This document shows, piece after piece, positions 8,843 to 17,807 of a stretch of DNA of 64,000 nt. The stretch is from Paraburkholderia acidipaludis NBRC 101816. Its GTDB lineage: Bacteria > Pseudomonadota > Gammaproteobacteria > Burkholderiales > Burkholderiaceae. Numbering within the stretch: the stretch's first letter is position 1; each line of letters starts with the position of its first letter. The notes below the pieces were generated by a model that saw only the letters and a list, made by a program, of their open reading frames with translations, made no database searches and was not told where the DNA came from. A program made the position numbers and the translations under genes. The stretch covers positions 62,001 to 126,000 of the forward strand of contig NZ_BAXZ01000020.1 in the NCBI RefSeq assembly GCF_000684975.1. Reading direction: 5' to 3'.

Positions 8843-9904
8843 TCACGCGCGCTGCGCGTAGTTCGTTTCCACCCAGTTGCGATAATCACCCGAGGCGACT
8901 TCGTCAACCCACGCCTGATTGCCGAGATACCAGCCCACTGTCTTCGCAAGGCCTGTTTCAAAGGTTTCCGCCGGCTTCCAGCCGAGTTCGCGCTCGAGCT
9001 TGCGCGCGTCGATCGCATAGCGGCGGTCGTGGCCGGGGCGATCCTTCACGTAGGCGATCTGGTCGCGGTACGAGCCCGTGGCCTTCGGACGCAATTCGTC
9101 GAGCAGGTCGCACAGCGTATGCACGACTTCAATGTTTTTCTTCTCGTTCCAACCGCCCACGTTGTATGTCTCTCCAACCTTGCCGCGGGCGAGCACTTCG
9201 CAGATCGCAGCACAATGATCGCCCACGTACAGCCAGTCGCGCACGTTCTGGCCATCGCCATACACGGGCAGCGGCTTGCCGGCAAGCGCATTGGCAATCA
9301 TCAGCGGAATGAGCTTTTCAGGGAACTGATAGGGGCCGTAGTTGTTCGAGCAGTTCGTAGTGAGCGTCGGCATGCCGTAAGTGTGATGCCAGGCGCGCAC
9401 GAGGTGATCCGAACCCGCCTTGCTTGCCGAATACGGACTATTAGGCGCGTAGGGTGTAGTTTCCGAGAATTGCGGGTCGGCGGCAGAGAGCGAACCGAAC
9501 ACTTCGTCGGTGGAAACGTGCAGGAAGCGAAACGCGGCCTTATCAGCGTCGTTCAGGCTGCTCCAGTGCTGGCGCGCAGCTTCGAGCAGGACGAAGGTAC
9601 CGATCACATTGGTCTGAACAAAGTCGACCGGGCCGTGGATCGAGCGATCGACGTGGCTTTCGGCCGCGAAATGCACGATCGCACGCGGCCGGTGCTCGGC
9701 AAAAAGGGCGTCAAGCGCCGCGCGGTCACAGATATCGACGCGGGCAAACACGTGCTTCGAATTCCCTTGCAGCGACTTCAACGTGCCAAGGTTGCCTGCG
9801 TAGGTCAGCTTGTCGACGTTGAGAATGGCCTCGTCGGAGTGACGGAACCAGTCAAGCACGAAGTTGGCGCCGATAAAGCCGGCGCCGCCCGTCACCAGAA
9901 TCAT
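8843..9904 (-). CDS. rfbB: dTDP-glucose 4,6-dehydratase
   Basis: First gene of the rhamnose operon; it dehydrates dTDP-glucose to dTDP-4-keto-6-deoxyglucose. The 353-residue protein has GGAGFIGANFVLDWFR at the N-terminus for NAD binding, STDEVFGS with the catalytic Thr/Asp/Glu cluster, and YSASKAGSDH with the Tyr-x3-Lys pair. NCSNNYGPYQFPEKLIPL is typical for RmlB. Length and motif order are normal. Confidence 0.95.
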   Translation of the reverse strand: MILVTGGAGFIGANFVLDWFRHSDEAILNVDKLTYAGNLGTLKSLQGNSKHVFARVDICDRAALDALFAEHRPRAIVHFAAESHVDRSIHGPVDFVQTNVIGTFVLLEAARQHWSSLNDADKAAFRFLHVSTDEVFGSLSAADPQFSETTPYAPNSPYSASKAGSDHLVRAWHHTYGMPTLTTNCSNNYGPYQFPEKLIPLMIANALAGKPLPVYGDGQNVRDWLYVGDHCAAICEVLARGKVGETYNVGGWNEKKNIEVVHTLCDLLDELRPKATGSYRDQIAYVKDRPGHDRRYAIDARKLERELGWKPAETFETGLAKTVGWYLGNQAWVDEVASGDYRNWVETNYAQRA

Positions 9905-10045
9905 GTAACTCCCTTGTCAGCGTTGCAGCAGATCCGCTGCGACACAAACCGCAGCCGGCTATTTAAAAGATTTCGGAAAGGTGCCTTCCAGACAAGCCGC
10001 GGACCCTATGCAAGAAGCATGTCCAGCCCTGATTTTTAAGCAGTA

Positions 10046-10075
10046 ATTATAAGACGTGCATGGGCGAAAGCCATA
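10046..10075 (-). promoter_or_regulatory. Possible promoter of the rfbBACD operon
   Basis: On the minus strand a perfect TATAAT (plus positions 10046-10051) lies about 140 bases upstream of rfbB. The -35 side is poor (ATGGCT at 17 bases spacing), so this is a suggestion only. The rest of the 340-base gap between rfbB and apaH shows no gene. Confidence 0.3.
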
Positions 10076-10247
10076 CCACTAGCATCTTGAAACAGCTTGA
10101 CAAATTTTAACTTTGGCACATGTCGTGCCTGTGGCGGTGTTGTCACTGACATTGGCTATCCGCGGCGCGGCAGGTTTCGCTCTTGCTCCTGTGTTACCGT
10201 CTGCGCTAAGCAATGTAATGCATACTACCCAATCAATATTCTCTCCG

Positions 10248-11099
10248 ATGACCAAGCTGCAGTCGGGCCCCGCTCCCCTCGCCTTCGGCGACCTGCAGGG
10301 CTGCCACACTTCCTTCCGTGATCTCCTCGCCAAGGCCGATCCTTCCCAGGACACCCCCCTCTGGTTCGCAGGCGACCTGATCAACCGCGGCCCCGATTCG
10401 CTCGCCACGCTGCGCGACGTCATCGCGCAGGGCGATCGCGCCGTTGCCGTGCTCGGCAATCACGATCTGCATCTGCTCTCGGTATCGGCGGGCATCCGCA
10501 AATCGAAGAAAGGCGACACGATCGACGACATCCTGAACGCACCGGACGCCGCCGATCTTCTCCATTGGGTACGCCACCGCCCGATCGCGCACTACGAGCA
10601 CGGCATGCTGATGGTGCACGCGGGCGTACTGCCGCAGTGGGACATCGACCTCACGCTGGAACTCGCCCACGATCTGGAAAAGGCATTGCGACGCGACAAC
10701 TGGCAGGAAACGCTCGCCGGCCTGTACGGCAACGAGCCGAACCGCTGGTCGAAGGATCTGAAGGGTATCGACCGGCTGCGTGTCACGTGCAGCGCGCTCA
10801 CACGCATGCGGTTCTGCAACCGTGACGGCGCGATGGATTTCAGCGCGAGCGGCGCGCTCGATTCCGCGCCGGACGGCTATATGCCATGGTTCGATGTGCC
10901 GGAACGCAAGACAAGCAACTGCACTGTCGTGTTCGGCCACTGGGCAGCGCTCGGCCTCACGCTGCGCGACAACCTGATCGGGCTCGACTCCGGCTGTGTG
11001 TGGGGCAACCAGCTTTCGGCGGTGCGCCTCGAAGCCGAACCCGCGCGCCGCACGCTCACCCAGGTCGAGTGCCCGGGCTGCCGCACCATCGACTCGTAG
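10248..11099 (+). CDS. apaH: Symmetrical diadenosine tetraphosphatase
   Basis: ApaH hydrolyses Ap4A to two ADP and can remove NpnN caps from RNA. The protein has the metallophosphatase motifs in order: FGDLQGC near the start, AGDLINRGPDSLATL, and GNHDLHLL. With the start at ATG 10248 it has 283 residues, the same as typical ApaH. An in-frame ATG at 10218 and further upstream codons would add a non-homologous extension, and none has a clear Shine-Dalgarno. The gene stands alone on the plus strand, with its stop 7 bases from the convergent acyltransferase stop. Confidence 0.92.
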   Translation: MTKLQSGPAPLAFGDLQGCHTSFRDLLAKADPSQDTPLWFAGDLINRGPDSLATLRDVIAQGDRAVAVLGNHDLHLLSVSAGIRKSKKGDTIDDILNAPDAADLLHWVRHRPIAHYEHGMLMVHAGVLPQWDIDLTLELAHDLEKALRRDNWQETLAGLYGNEPNRWSKDLKGIDRLRVTCSALTRMRFCNRDGAMDFSASGALDSAPDGYMPWFDVPERKTSNCTVVFGHWAALGLTLRDNLIGLDSGCVWGNQLSAVRLEAEPARRTLTQVECPGCRTIDS

Positions 11100-11108
11100 C
11101 GCGTCCCG

Positions 11109-11885
11109 CTACGACACCCGCTCCACCCCCTGCTGCCCGCCAGCGTCCGCCCGCCCGCGCAGTTTCTCCAGCGCCGCCTCCACCGCCGCCTGCGCCTGCG
11201 CCGCCAGCTTGCGGCGGTCGCCCTCGGGCTGTATCGGCTCTCCCACAAAGACATGGGCAGTAAGCGGCGCAGCCTTCAGCATCGCGTCCAGCGCCTGCTT
11301 GAGCGACACATCATCGATATAGGCCGGCGCCACCGACTGCTGCCCCCGCGCGTCTTCGTAGAGGATACAGATCGGCTGCACAGGCTGCCCGGCTTCCACC
11401 GCCGCCTGGAACATGTTCGTGTGGAACTGTTTGACCGCGCGGCCGTCCGTGGTCGTGCCTTCGGGAAACACGCACATCAGTTCGCCGCGCGTCAGGCGCT
11501 CGGCGAGTTCGTGCATGATGCGTTTCGCGTCGCTGCGCTTTTCGCGCTCGACGAACACGGTATCGAGATTCTTCGCGAACCAGCCGATCAGCGGCCAGTC
11601 GCGCACCTCGGCTTTGGAGACGAACGGCGTCGGTCGCCAGGCGTTGATTACGTAGATATCGATCCACGAGATGTGATTGCTGACGACGAGCGCGCCCGCG
11701 TCGAGCCGCGCCGCGTCGTTGTGCACGACGAGCTTCATGCCGCACAGCGCGAGCATCTTGAGCGACCAGGCGCGGTTCAGGGCATGGCGCTCGTCGGCGC
11801 TGGCGCGCGGAAAGCGCAGCGCGACGGTCCAGGCACCGTGCGCCAGGTGGGCCAGCAATCGGGTCTTGCGTACGAAAAGACTCAT
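11109..11885 (-). CDS. 1-acyl-glycerol-3-phosphate acyltransferase family protein
   Basis: A PlsC-family lysophospholipid acyltransferase acting at the inner membrane. The catalytic HX4D box is NHISWID around residues 70-76, and the glycerol-phosphate-binding block is FPEGTTTDG. Between them, TPFVSKAEVRDWPLIG is the usual family motif II. A hydrophobic N-terminus may associate with the membrane. I start at ATG 11885 (258 residues); a TTG two codons upstream is also possible. It follows the pyrC' gene by 82 bases on the same strand and may be the last gene of the yqgE-ruvX-pyrR-pyrB-pyrC' unit. Whether it acylates lysophosphatidate or ornithine lipids cannot be told. Confidence 0.85.
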   Translation of the reverse strand: MSLFVRKTRLLAHLAHGAWTVALRFPRASADERHALNRAWSLKMLALCGMKLVVHNDAARLDAGALVVSNHISWIDIYVINAWRPTPFVSKAEVRDWPLIGWFAKNLDTVFVEREKRSDAKRIMHELAERLTRGELMCVFPEGTTTDGRAVKQFHTNMFQAAVEAGQPVQPICILYEDARGQQSVAPAYIDDVSLKQALDAMLKAAPLTAHVFVGEPIQPEGDRRKLAAQAQAAVEAALEKLRGRADAGGQQGVERVS

Positions 11886-11967
11886 GGTCAACTAACGAAT
11901 ACGATATCGATGAGTACCAGCGGGTACGGTGGATACCAGCGTGCCGCGCGCGGCTATCACGCAGGCC

Positions 11968-13245
11968 TCAGCGGCGCTCGAAGCCGATGCGCCCCGCGAC
12001 TATCGTCGTGCGCACCACGGCGGGCAATTCGTAGCCAAGGAACGGCGTGTTGTGGCCCTGGCTCTTGAGCGCGCGCGGCTCGACTTGCCAGTGCGCCTGT
12101 GCATCGAACACGCAGAAGTCCGCATTGCCGCCCACCGCGAGGCGTCCCGCGTCCACCTGCATCACGGCAGCCGGCGCCGACGTGATAGGGGCAAGCGCCT
12201 TCGCGAGCGGCACGTCCGCCTCCTGCGCCCACTTTACGGTCAGCGAAAGCAGCAGTTCGAGACCCGTCGCGCCCGGCGTCGCCTCGGCGAACGGCAGCAG
12301 CTTTTCGTCGTCGTCCACGGGCGTGTGGACGGAGCAGATCGCGTCGATCGTGCCGTCCGCAAGGCCCGCGCGAATCGCCTCGCGATCGCGCTGCTGGCGC
12401 AGCGGCGGGTCGAGCCGGAACTGCGCGTCGAAATAGCCGATGTCCATGTCGATCAGATGCAGGTGGTTCGCGCTCACGTCGCACGTTACCGGCAGGCCTT
12501 CGGCCTTGGCCGCGCGCACGAGTTCGACGCCCGCCGCCGAGGAGAGGTGCATCACGTGCACGCGCGCGCCGGTCACGCGCATCAACTCGAAAAGCGTGAA
12601 GAGCGCGATGGTCTCGGCGCTCACCGGCACGCCCGAAAGGCCGAGCCGCGACGCCAGCGCGCCGCTCGCGGCCACGCCGCCCTTCGAAAGCCAGGCATCC
12701 TGCGGACGCAGCCAGACCGCGTAGCCGTAGGTACTCGCGTACTGGAGCGCGCGCAGCAGCGCCTGAGTGTCGGCGATCGGCCGATCAGCCTGCGTGAAGC
12801 CGATGCAGCCGGCCTCGGTCAGCGACACCATTTCGGTGATCACCTCGCCCTTCAGGCCGACCGTGAGCGCACCGAGCGGATATACACGCGAACGCTCCAG
12901 CTTGCCGACGCGGAACTTGAGCATCTCGATCAGGCCTGCCTCGTCGAGCACGGGGTCGGTGTCCGGCGGGCAAACGAGGCTCGTCACGCCGCCCGCGAGC
13001 GCCGCGGCCATTTCCGATTCGAGCGTCGCCTTGTGTTCGTAGCCCGGTTCGCGCAGCCGCGCGCACAGGTCGACGAGGCCCGGGGCAACGTGCAGTCCGC
13101 GCGCGTCGAGGGTTCGTTCGGCCTGGAAGTCGGCGGGCGCCGCGCCCAGCGCGACGATCTTCCCCGCCGCGATATACACGTCCTGCTGCTGTTCGGTGCC
13201 GGAGGCGGGATCGATCAGCGTGCCGCCTTGAATGTGGATCTTCAT
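11968..13245 (-). CDS. pyrC': Dihydroorotase-like protein PyrC', predicted inactive
   Basis: A 425-residue amidohydrolase-fold protein. The site that should read DxHxH, with two zinc-binding histidines, reads DLCARLREPG, so positions 61 and 63 are Cys and Arg. The SDHAP-type motif near residue 306 reads SVHTP, so the metal-binding aspartate is Val. Known pseudo-dihydroorotases of Pseudomonas PyrB:PyrC' have exactly such losses and serve as structural partners that keep aspartate carbamoyltransferase active. Its place 25 bases downstream of pyrB fits that role. A true dihydroorotase gene should therefore exist elsewhere in the genome. Confidence 0.9.
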   Translation of the reverse strand: MKIHIQGGTLIDPASGTEQQQDVYIAAGKIVALGAAPADFQAERTLDARGLHVAPGLVDLCARLREPGYEHKATLESEMAAALAGGVTSLVCPPDTDPVLDEAGLIEMLKFRVGKLERSRVYPLGALTVGLKGEVITEMVSLTEAGCIGFTQADRPIADTQALLRALQYASTYGYAVWLRPQDAWLSKGGVAASGALASRLGLSGVPVSAETIALFTLFELMRVTGARVHVMHLSSAAGVELVRAAKAEGLPVTCDVSANHLHLIDMDIGYFDAQFRLDPPLRQQRDREAIRAGLADGTIDAICSVHTPVDDDEKLLPFAEATPGATGLELLLSLTVKWAQEADVPLAKALAPITSAPAAVMQVDAGRLAVGGNADFCVFDAQAHWQVEPRALKSQGHNTPFLGYELPAVVRTTIVAGRIGFERR

Positions 13246-13270
13246 GCGCTGCCCTTGTCGTTCTCGCCGT

Positions 13271-14293
13271 TTATTCGTTGTTGCCTGCCACGATGCCCAT
13301 CACGGCCATGCGGACCGCAATGCCGAAGCTCACCTGGTCGAGGATCACCGACTGCGGGCCATCGGCCACCTGCGAGTCGATCTCGACGCCGCGGTTCATC
13401 GGCCCCGGATGCATGACGATCGCGTCGGGTGCAGCAAGCGCGAGACGCTCCGGCGTGAGCCCCCAACTCTTGAAGTACTCCTGCGCAGAGGGCAGCAGCG
13501 CCCCGCTCATGCGCTCGTTCTGCAGGCGCAGCATGATGATGACGTCGACGTCCTTCAGCCCTTCGTCGAGGTTGTGGAACACGCGCACGCCCATCTGCTC
13601 GAGACCGCCCGGCAGCAGCGTGCGCGGGCCGATGGCGCGCACTTCGGGCACGCCGAGCGTCGTGAGCGCGTGGATGTCCGAGCGCGCGACGCGCGAATGC
13701 AGGATGTCGCCGACGATCGCCACGCGCAGATTCGTGAAGTCGCGCTTGTAGTGGCGGATCGTGTACATGTCCAGGAGGCCCTGCGTGGGGTGCGCGTGGC
13801 GTCCGTCGCCGGCGTTGATCACGTGCACGTGCGGCGCGCAGTGTTCGGCGATCAGATACGGCGCGCCGCTCGACGCATGACGCACGACGAACATGTCGGC
13901 ATGCATGGCCGAGAGATTGCCGATCGTGTCGAGCAGCGACTCGCCCTTGCTCGTCGACGAAGCGGCGATGTTCAGGTTCAGCACGTCGGCCGAGAGCCGC
14001 TTCGCGGCGATTTCGAAGGTCGTGCGCGTGCGCGTGGAATTCTCGAAGAACAGGTTGAACACGGACTTGCCGCGCAGCAGCGGCACCTTCTTCACCTCGC
14101 GGTCGGTGACGCTCACGAACTGCGCGGCCGTGTCGAGAATATGCGTGACGATCGAGCGCGGCAGGCCCTCGATCGACAGCAGGTGCTTGAGCTCGCCGTT
14201 CTTCGTGAGCTGCGGATTGCCCTTCAGGAAGCCGTAGCGAAAGCGTCCGCTTTCGGCGCTGGCGGCCTGGTCCGGGGTGGGCTGGGTGTTCAT
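13271..14293 (-). CDS. pyrB: Aspartate carbamoyltransferase catalytic chain
   Basis: It forms N-carbamoyl-aspartate from carbamoyl phosphate and aspartate. The 340-residue protein has the carbamoyl-phosphate loop ENSTRTRTTFEIA and the aspartate-side motif HPGPMNRGVEI. Relative to the enteric enzyme there is an N-terminal extension of about 25-30 residues, as seen in the class A enzymes that assemble with PyrC'. No pyrI regulatory chain is nearby, also consistent with the PyrB-PyrC' dodecamer type. It lies between pyrR (87 bases upstream) and pyrC'. Confidence 0.95.
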   Translation of the reverse strand: MNTQPTPDQAASAESGRFRYGFLKGNPQLTKNGELKHLLSIEGLPRSIVTHILDTAAQFVSVTDREVKKVPLLRGKSVFNLFFENSTRTRTTFEIAAKRLSADVLNLNIAASSTSKGESLLDTIGNLSAMHADMFVVRHASSGAPYLIAEHCAPHVHVINAGDGRHAHPTQGLLDMYTIRHYKRDFTNLRVAIVGDILHSRVARSDIHALTTLGVPEVRAIGPRTLLPGGLEQMGVRVFHNLDEGLKDVDVIIMLRLQNERMSGALLPSAQEYFKSWGLTPERLALAAPDAIVMHPGPMNRGVEIDSQVADGPQSVILDQVSFGIAVRMAVMGIVAGNNE

Positions 14294-14380
14294 CGTAGGG
14301 GTCCTCTGGATGCAGGGCCGGGTTCGGACGAAAGATGCGCTCAGGGTGCCTTCGTGAGGTCGCCTGAAACGCTAAAAAAA

Positions 14381-14914
14381 TCAGACGATGCTTTGCGGCG
14401 CGATGGAAAAGGCGAAGCGGCCATCGTCGCCGCGTTCGAGCACGAGGGTCGAGCCGGCAGACAAATCCGCGCTCCCGCCCGCAAAGCGCGCGGCTACGGG
14501 CAATTCGCGACCGCCGCGATCGGCGAGCACGGCGAGCTCCACCGAAGCGGGGCGGCCGTAGTCGTACAGTTCGTTGAGCGCCGCGCGAATGGTGCGGCCC
14601 GTATGCAGCACGTCGTCCACCAGCACGATGCGCCGCCCTTCCACGTCGAACGGCAGCGAGGTCGGCGCCGCCTGGCTATGCAAACCTTTTTTCGCGTAGT
14701 CGTCGCGATGCAGCGCGACGTTGACGACACCCCAGCCGCTCGCGCCCAGGTCCTGGGCCAGCCGCTCCGCGATCCACGCGCCGCCGCTGTGGATGCCCGC
14801 GAGTGCGACGCCATCGGGCCCGCTGAAGGCATCCGACGAGGGATACGCGGCGCGAATCTGGTCGAGAACGGCGCGATACAGCGCCTCGGCGTCTAGCGTG
14901 TCGCGGATAGTCAT
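14381..14914 (-). CDS. pyrR: PyrR-type uracil phosphoribosyltransferase / pyr regulator homologue
   Basis: A 177-residue type I phosphoribosyltransferase. The PRPP-binding loop is VLVDDVLHTGRTIRA, and the N-terminal segment resembles PyrR of Bacillus. In Gram-positive bacteria PyrR binds pyr mRNA and causes attenuation; in Proteobacteria such a regulatory role is less certain, and I could not see a paired anti-terminator/terminator in the 87-base gap before pyrB. It overlaps ruvX by four bases, so it is translated from the yqgE-ruvX mRNA. Confidence 0.88.
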   Translation of the reverse strand: MTIRDTLDAEALYRAVLDQIRAAYPSSDAFSGPDGVALAGIHSGGAWIAERLAQDLGASGWGVVNVALHRDDYAKKGLHSQAAPTSLPFDVEGRRIVLVDDVLHTGRTIRAALNELYDYGRPASVELAVLADRGGRELPVAARFAGGSADLSAGSTLVLERGDDGRFAFSIAPQSIV

Positions 14915-15354
14915 GGCGTGGAGGCGGAACGTTCGTCGAGGTATTGCTGGAGGATCACGCAGGCGGCTTCGGCATCCAGCTCGTCAAGGCCGTCACCGCG
15001 TTCGCGCAGGCGCGCTTCGGCGTCCACCGACGAGTAGCGCTCGTCCACCCACACGACGGGCAGGTTGAAGCGGCCATTGAGCTGATTGCCGAAGCGTTTG
15101 GCCTGCTGCGTCATGGCGTGCGGCGCACCGTCCGGATGCGACGGCAGGCCGACCACGAGCAGATCGGGTTGCCACTCGCGCAGGAGCGCGCCGACGGCTT
15201 CGAAACGATAGTCGCGGTTACGGTTCTGGATCACGGTGAGCGGCCTGGCGCTATGCGTCAGCGCGTTGCCGAGCGCGACGCCAATGCGTTTTTCGCCGTA
15301 GTCGAACGCAAGCAGGGTAGCCTCCGCGGCGCCCCGCCCGGCGGCCACGCTCAT
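14911..15354 (-). CDS. ruvX: RuvX/YqgF family pre-16S rRNA nuclease
   Basis: A 147-residue RNase H-fold protein linked to maturation of the 16S rRNA 5' end. Motifs seen are LLAFDYGEKRIGVA with the first acidic residue, VVGLPSHPDG and VDERYSSVDAEARL. The frame is open further upstream but that region is yqgE, so ATG 15354, overlapping the yqgE stop by four bases, is chosen. yqgE-ruvX-pyrR is a conserved order in Betaproteobacteria. Confidence 0.92.
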   Translation of the reverse strand: MSVAAGRGAAEATLLAFDYGEKRIGVALGNALTHSARPLTVIQNRNRDYRFEAVGALLREWQPDLLVVGLPSHPDGAPHAMTQQAKRFGNQLNGRFNLPVVWVDERYSSVDAEARLRERGDGLDELDAEAACVILQQYLDERSASTP

Positions 15355-15929
15355 GCGTGACCCGCCTCGCCCGAGAGCATCGACGACGAAATGCCGAGCA
15401 GCGCGAGGGCCGCTTCGAAACGCTCTTCGGCGGGCACGTCGAAAACGATCTTCGGATCGGCCTCGACGGTGAGCCAGCCGTTGCGCGAGATTTCGTCCTC
15501 GAGCTGGCCCGCGCCCCAACCGGCGTGACCGAGCGTGAGCAGGAAACGTTCGGGGCCCTTGCCGTTCGCGACGGCTTCGAGCACATCCTTGGAGGTGGTC
15601 ATTTCGAGGCCGCCCGGCACCGACATCGACGACGTATAGTTCGTGCCCTCTTCGGGCGCGTGCAGCACGAAGCCGCGCTCCGTCTGCACGGGGCCGCCGA
15701 AATAAACGGGCACATGCAGCAGCGGTTCGATTTCGAGCTTGAGGTCGATGCGCGAGAAAAGCGCCTGCAGATCGATGTCGGTAGGACGATTGATAACGAG
15801 GCCGAGCGCGCCGCGCTCGGAATGATCGCAAAGGTAGACCACCGTTCCTGAAAACGTCGGATCCGCCATGTTGGGCATGGCGATCAGGAACTGGTTGGTC
15901 AGATTGATGCGATCGTTACTCTTGGACAT
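15351..15929 (-). CDS. yqgE: YqgE/AlgH family protein (UPF0301)
   Basis: A 192-residue cytoplasmic protein of unknown biochemical function; the Pseudomonas homologue AlgH was reported to affect alginate regulation. Recognisable stretches are NQFLIAMPNMADPTFSGTVV, HSERGALGLVINRP, YFGGPVQTERGFVLH and LTLGHAGWGAGQLE. Start ATG 15929 matches the usual N-terminus. It is the first gene of the minus-strand operon with ruvX, pyrR, pyrB and pyrC'. Confidence 0.92.
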   Translation of the reverse strand: MSKSNDRINLTNQFLIAMPNMADPTFSGTVVYLCDHSERGALGLVINRPTDIDLQALFSRIDLKLEIEPLLHVPVYFGGPVQTERGFVLHAPEEGTNYTSSMSVPGGLEMTTSKDVLEAVANGKGPERFLLTLGHAGWGAGQLEDEISRNGWLTVEADPKIVFDVPAEERFEAALALLGISSSMLSGEAGHA

Positions 15930-16174
15930 GGTTTGAATTCTAGCAAAGACGATGCGAAATGGCGGACAGCCGCCGGTGCACACAAAGTGGCTTGGCGCGG
16001 CCCTGCGCGCCGTGGCGCCAGGTGGCCACGCCCCTTTTGTTGCAGCGCGTTTCGCTCACTCTAACATGCGGACCTCTTGCGTCCGCCCCGGCGCTAGCCG
16101 GATCCGCGCCGGGTTGCAGCAGGTCGCCGCAGGTTGCATCAATCGGTGATCGGGTTCGATAGCCGTCGAGGACG

Positions 16175-17674
16175 CTAGTGCGGAAGAGAGTCGGCCGCGC
16201 CTGCCAGGCGTGTCGGTGCAGCCGTAATCGCCGCACCTAGCGCGCGTACCGCGCCCGTCGCGTCGGGCTGCGGCACCCCTGCGGCGATCTTGTGCAGCAT
16301 GGCGCGCAATGCCTCGCTCGCGTGTTCGATGGCGGCGGCATCCGGCGCCGCGACAGGATTCGCGGCCCGCTCGGCCTCGCCTGCCTCCACCTGCGCCACC
16401 GCGTGCGCGGTGCGCCGCCATGCGAGGCCCAGCGCGTCCGCGAGCAAGCCCACGTGGCCCAGCCCGAGCGCCCACGCCGCCGCGCCGAGGCGGTAGGCCG
16501 CCTCGGCCGCAAGCAGCGCCTGCGCCGCATCGCGCGGCGCGCGCCTTGCGTGCGTACGCGCGTGCCCTTCCAGCTCGACCACCGAGGCGTCGGCCGTCTG
16601 CAGGAAATCGTCATACGCGTTGGCGTTGACCGCGAGCGCGCCCAGTTGACGCGTGGGGGCAACCGACGCCACGGCGTCGGCTTGCGTCGCACTCACCTCC
16701 CAAAGCGCCTCGGAGGCCTGCGTGCCCGCCACGTGCCAATCCACTGTCACGCCGTAGTCATGCAACAGTTCCACGTCGGCGGTATCTTCCGCGGCTGCGC
16801 CGAAGAGCGCGTAGTCGCGCCACAGCAGCGCAAGCGTTGCGCGCACGAGCGACTGCGGCGCCACGCGCAGGCCATGTGCATGATCGCCCAGCAGCAGATT
16901 GCAGCGGGCGTAGAAGCGCCGCACTTCGTCTTCGCCCCAGACGGAAGCGCCGCGGCGCAGCGCGCGGGCACAGGCCAGCGCGAGGCGCCAGTAGTCGTAG
17001 GGGTCGGAGCTTGCGAGTTCGGCGAAACAGGTATTCATTTCGTCGAAGGCCGCATTCGCCCACGCAGCCGCCGCACGGTTGCCGCTGGAAAGCCGCGTCT
17101 TAAGGGCAGGCAACAGCGCCGCCTCGTAGCGCGCGCGCAGCTGGGCGAGCTTGTGGGCCGGTTGCGCGCGCAGCGTGGCAGGCGCAACCGGCCGGCCGAG
17201 CAGCGCCACGTCCTCGTAATGCAGCGAGACGCCGGGCGTGTGCTCGGCAAGCACCTCGAAAAGCGCATGTTGCCGCGCGTAGAGTGCGGGCGAGCAGCTC
17301 AGTTCGCGCAGGTTATGGCGTTCGAGCGCCGCCAGCAGGTCGGCGGTCGCGTCCCGGAAGAGCATGTGCACGCCGGCGTCGGTGTCGTCGTCGGGCGCGG
17401 AGCGCAGCGGCTGGCCGGGCTGGGTCACCACGCGCGCCGGCGCCACCATGGCGAGCGGCGAAGCGAGCAGCAGGGTGTCGGCGAAGCGTGCCGCCGCGAG
17501 CCAGCCCGCGTCGCGCAGCGTGCGCGCGGCACGGCGCAGCGGCGTGGCCACATCGCCGTGCGCCTCGAGCGCGGCGAGCACTTCGGCAAGCGCCGCCTGA
17601 GCGAGCGGCACCCGGCCGCCGCGAGGATTGGGCAGCGCTTCGAAATGAGCAACGAACGTTGAACGAAGACTCAT
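16175..17674 (-). CDS. Uncharacterised helical protein, FimL/PilL N-terminus-like
   Basis: A 499-residue alanine-rich, largely helical protein without signal peptide or membrane segment. ASSDPYDYWRLALACARALR and RRFYARCNLLLGDHAHGL resemble the N-terminal region shared by FimL and the type IV pilus chemosensory kinase PilL/ChpA; this is from memory of the family, not a search. There is no kinase, CheW or receiver domain. Its upstream neighbour is rubredoxin, and in related Betaproteobacteria rubredoxin sits beside pilG-pilH-pilI-pilJ-pilL, so it could be a remnant or regulator of that system. Start ATG 17674 is used; the upstream open frame is low-complexity and unlikely to be coding. Confidence 0.6.
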   Translation of the reverse strand: MSLRSTFVAHFEALPNPRGGRVPLAQAALAEVLAALEAHGDVATPLRRAARTLRDAGWLAAARFADTLLLASPLAMVAPARVVTQPGQPLRSAPDDDTDAGVHMLFRDATADLLAALERHNLRELSCSPALYARQHALFEVLAEHTPGVSLHYEDVALLGRPVAPATLRAQPAHKLAQLRARYEAALLPALKTRLSSGNRAAAAWANAAFDEMNTCFAELASSDPYDYWRLALACARALRRGASVWGEDEVRRFYARCNLLLGDHAHGLRVAPQSLVRATLALLWRDYALFGAAAEDTADVELLHDYGVTVDWHVAGTQASEALWEVSATQADAVASVAPTRQLGALAVNANAYDDFLQTADASVVELEGHARTHARRAPRDAAQALLAAEAAYRLGAAAWALGLGHVGLLADALGLAWRRTAHAVAQVEAGEAERAANPVAAPDAAAIEHASEALRAMLHKIAAGVPQPDATGAVRALGAAITAAPTRLAGAADSLPH

Positions 17675-17807
17675 GAGCGAACGCCGAAATCGACTATGAA
17701 CCCCGCGGTTATGCACTCCGCGGCTGTGAACCCGGGCCACGACCGTTGTGAGAGGGCAGACTGGGCACGAAACATGCCGCAGCCGCCCCCGGCGCGCGGA
17801 AAGCGCG

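Noticed and set aside
8825..10039. A 404-codon plus-strand frame opposite rfbB
   Set aside because: Antisense shadow; rfbB is certain and the translation has no family features.
10097..10125. TTGACA upstream of apaH considered as -35 box
   Set aside because: No acceptable -10 sequence at 16-18 bases spacing.
13232..14896. A 554-codon plus-strand frame opposite pyrB and pyrR
   Set aside because: Shadow of strongly conserved genes; no recognisable domain.
16292..17662. A 456-codon plus-strand frame opposite the FimL-like gene
   Set aside because: Arg/Gln-rich shadow. The minus-strand gene has a sensible start, composition and context.
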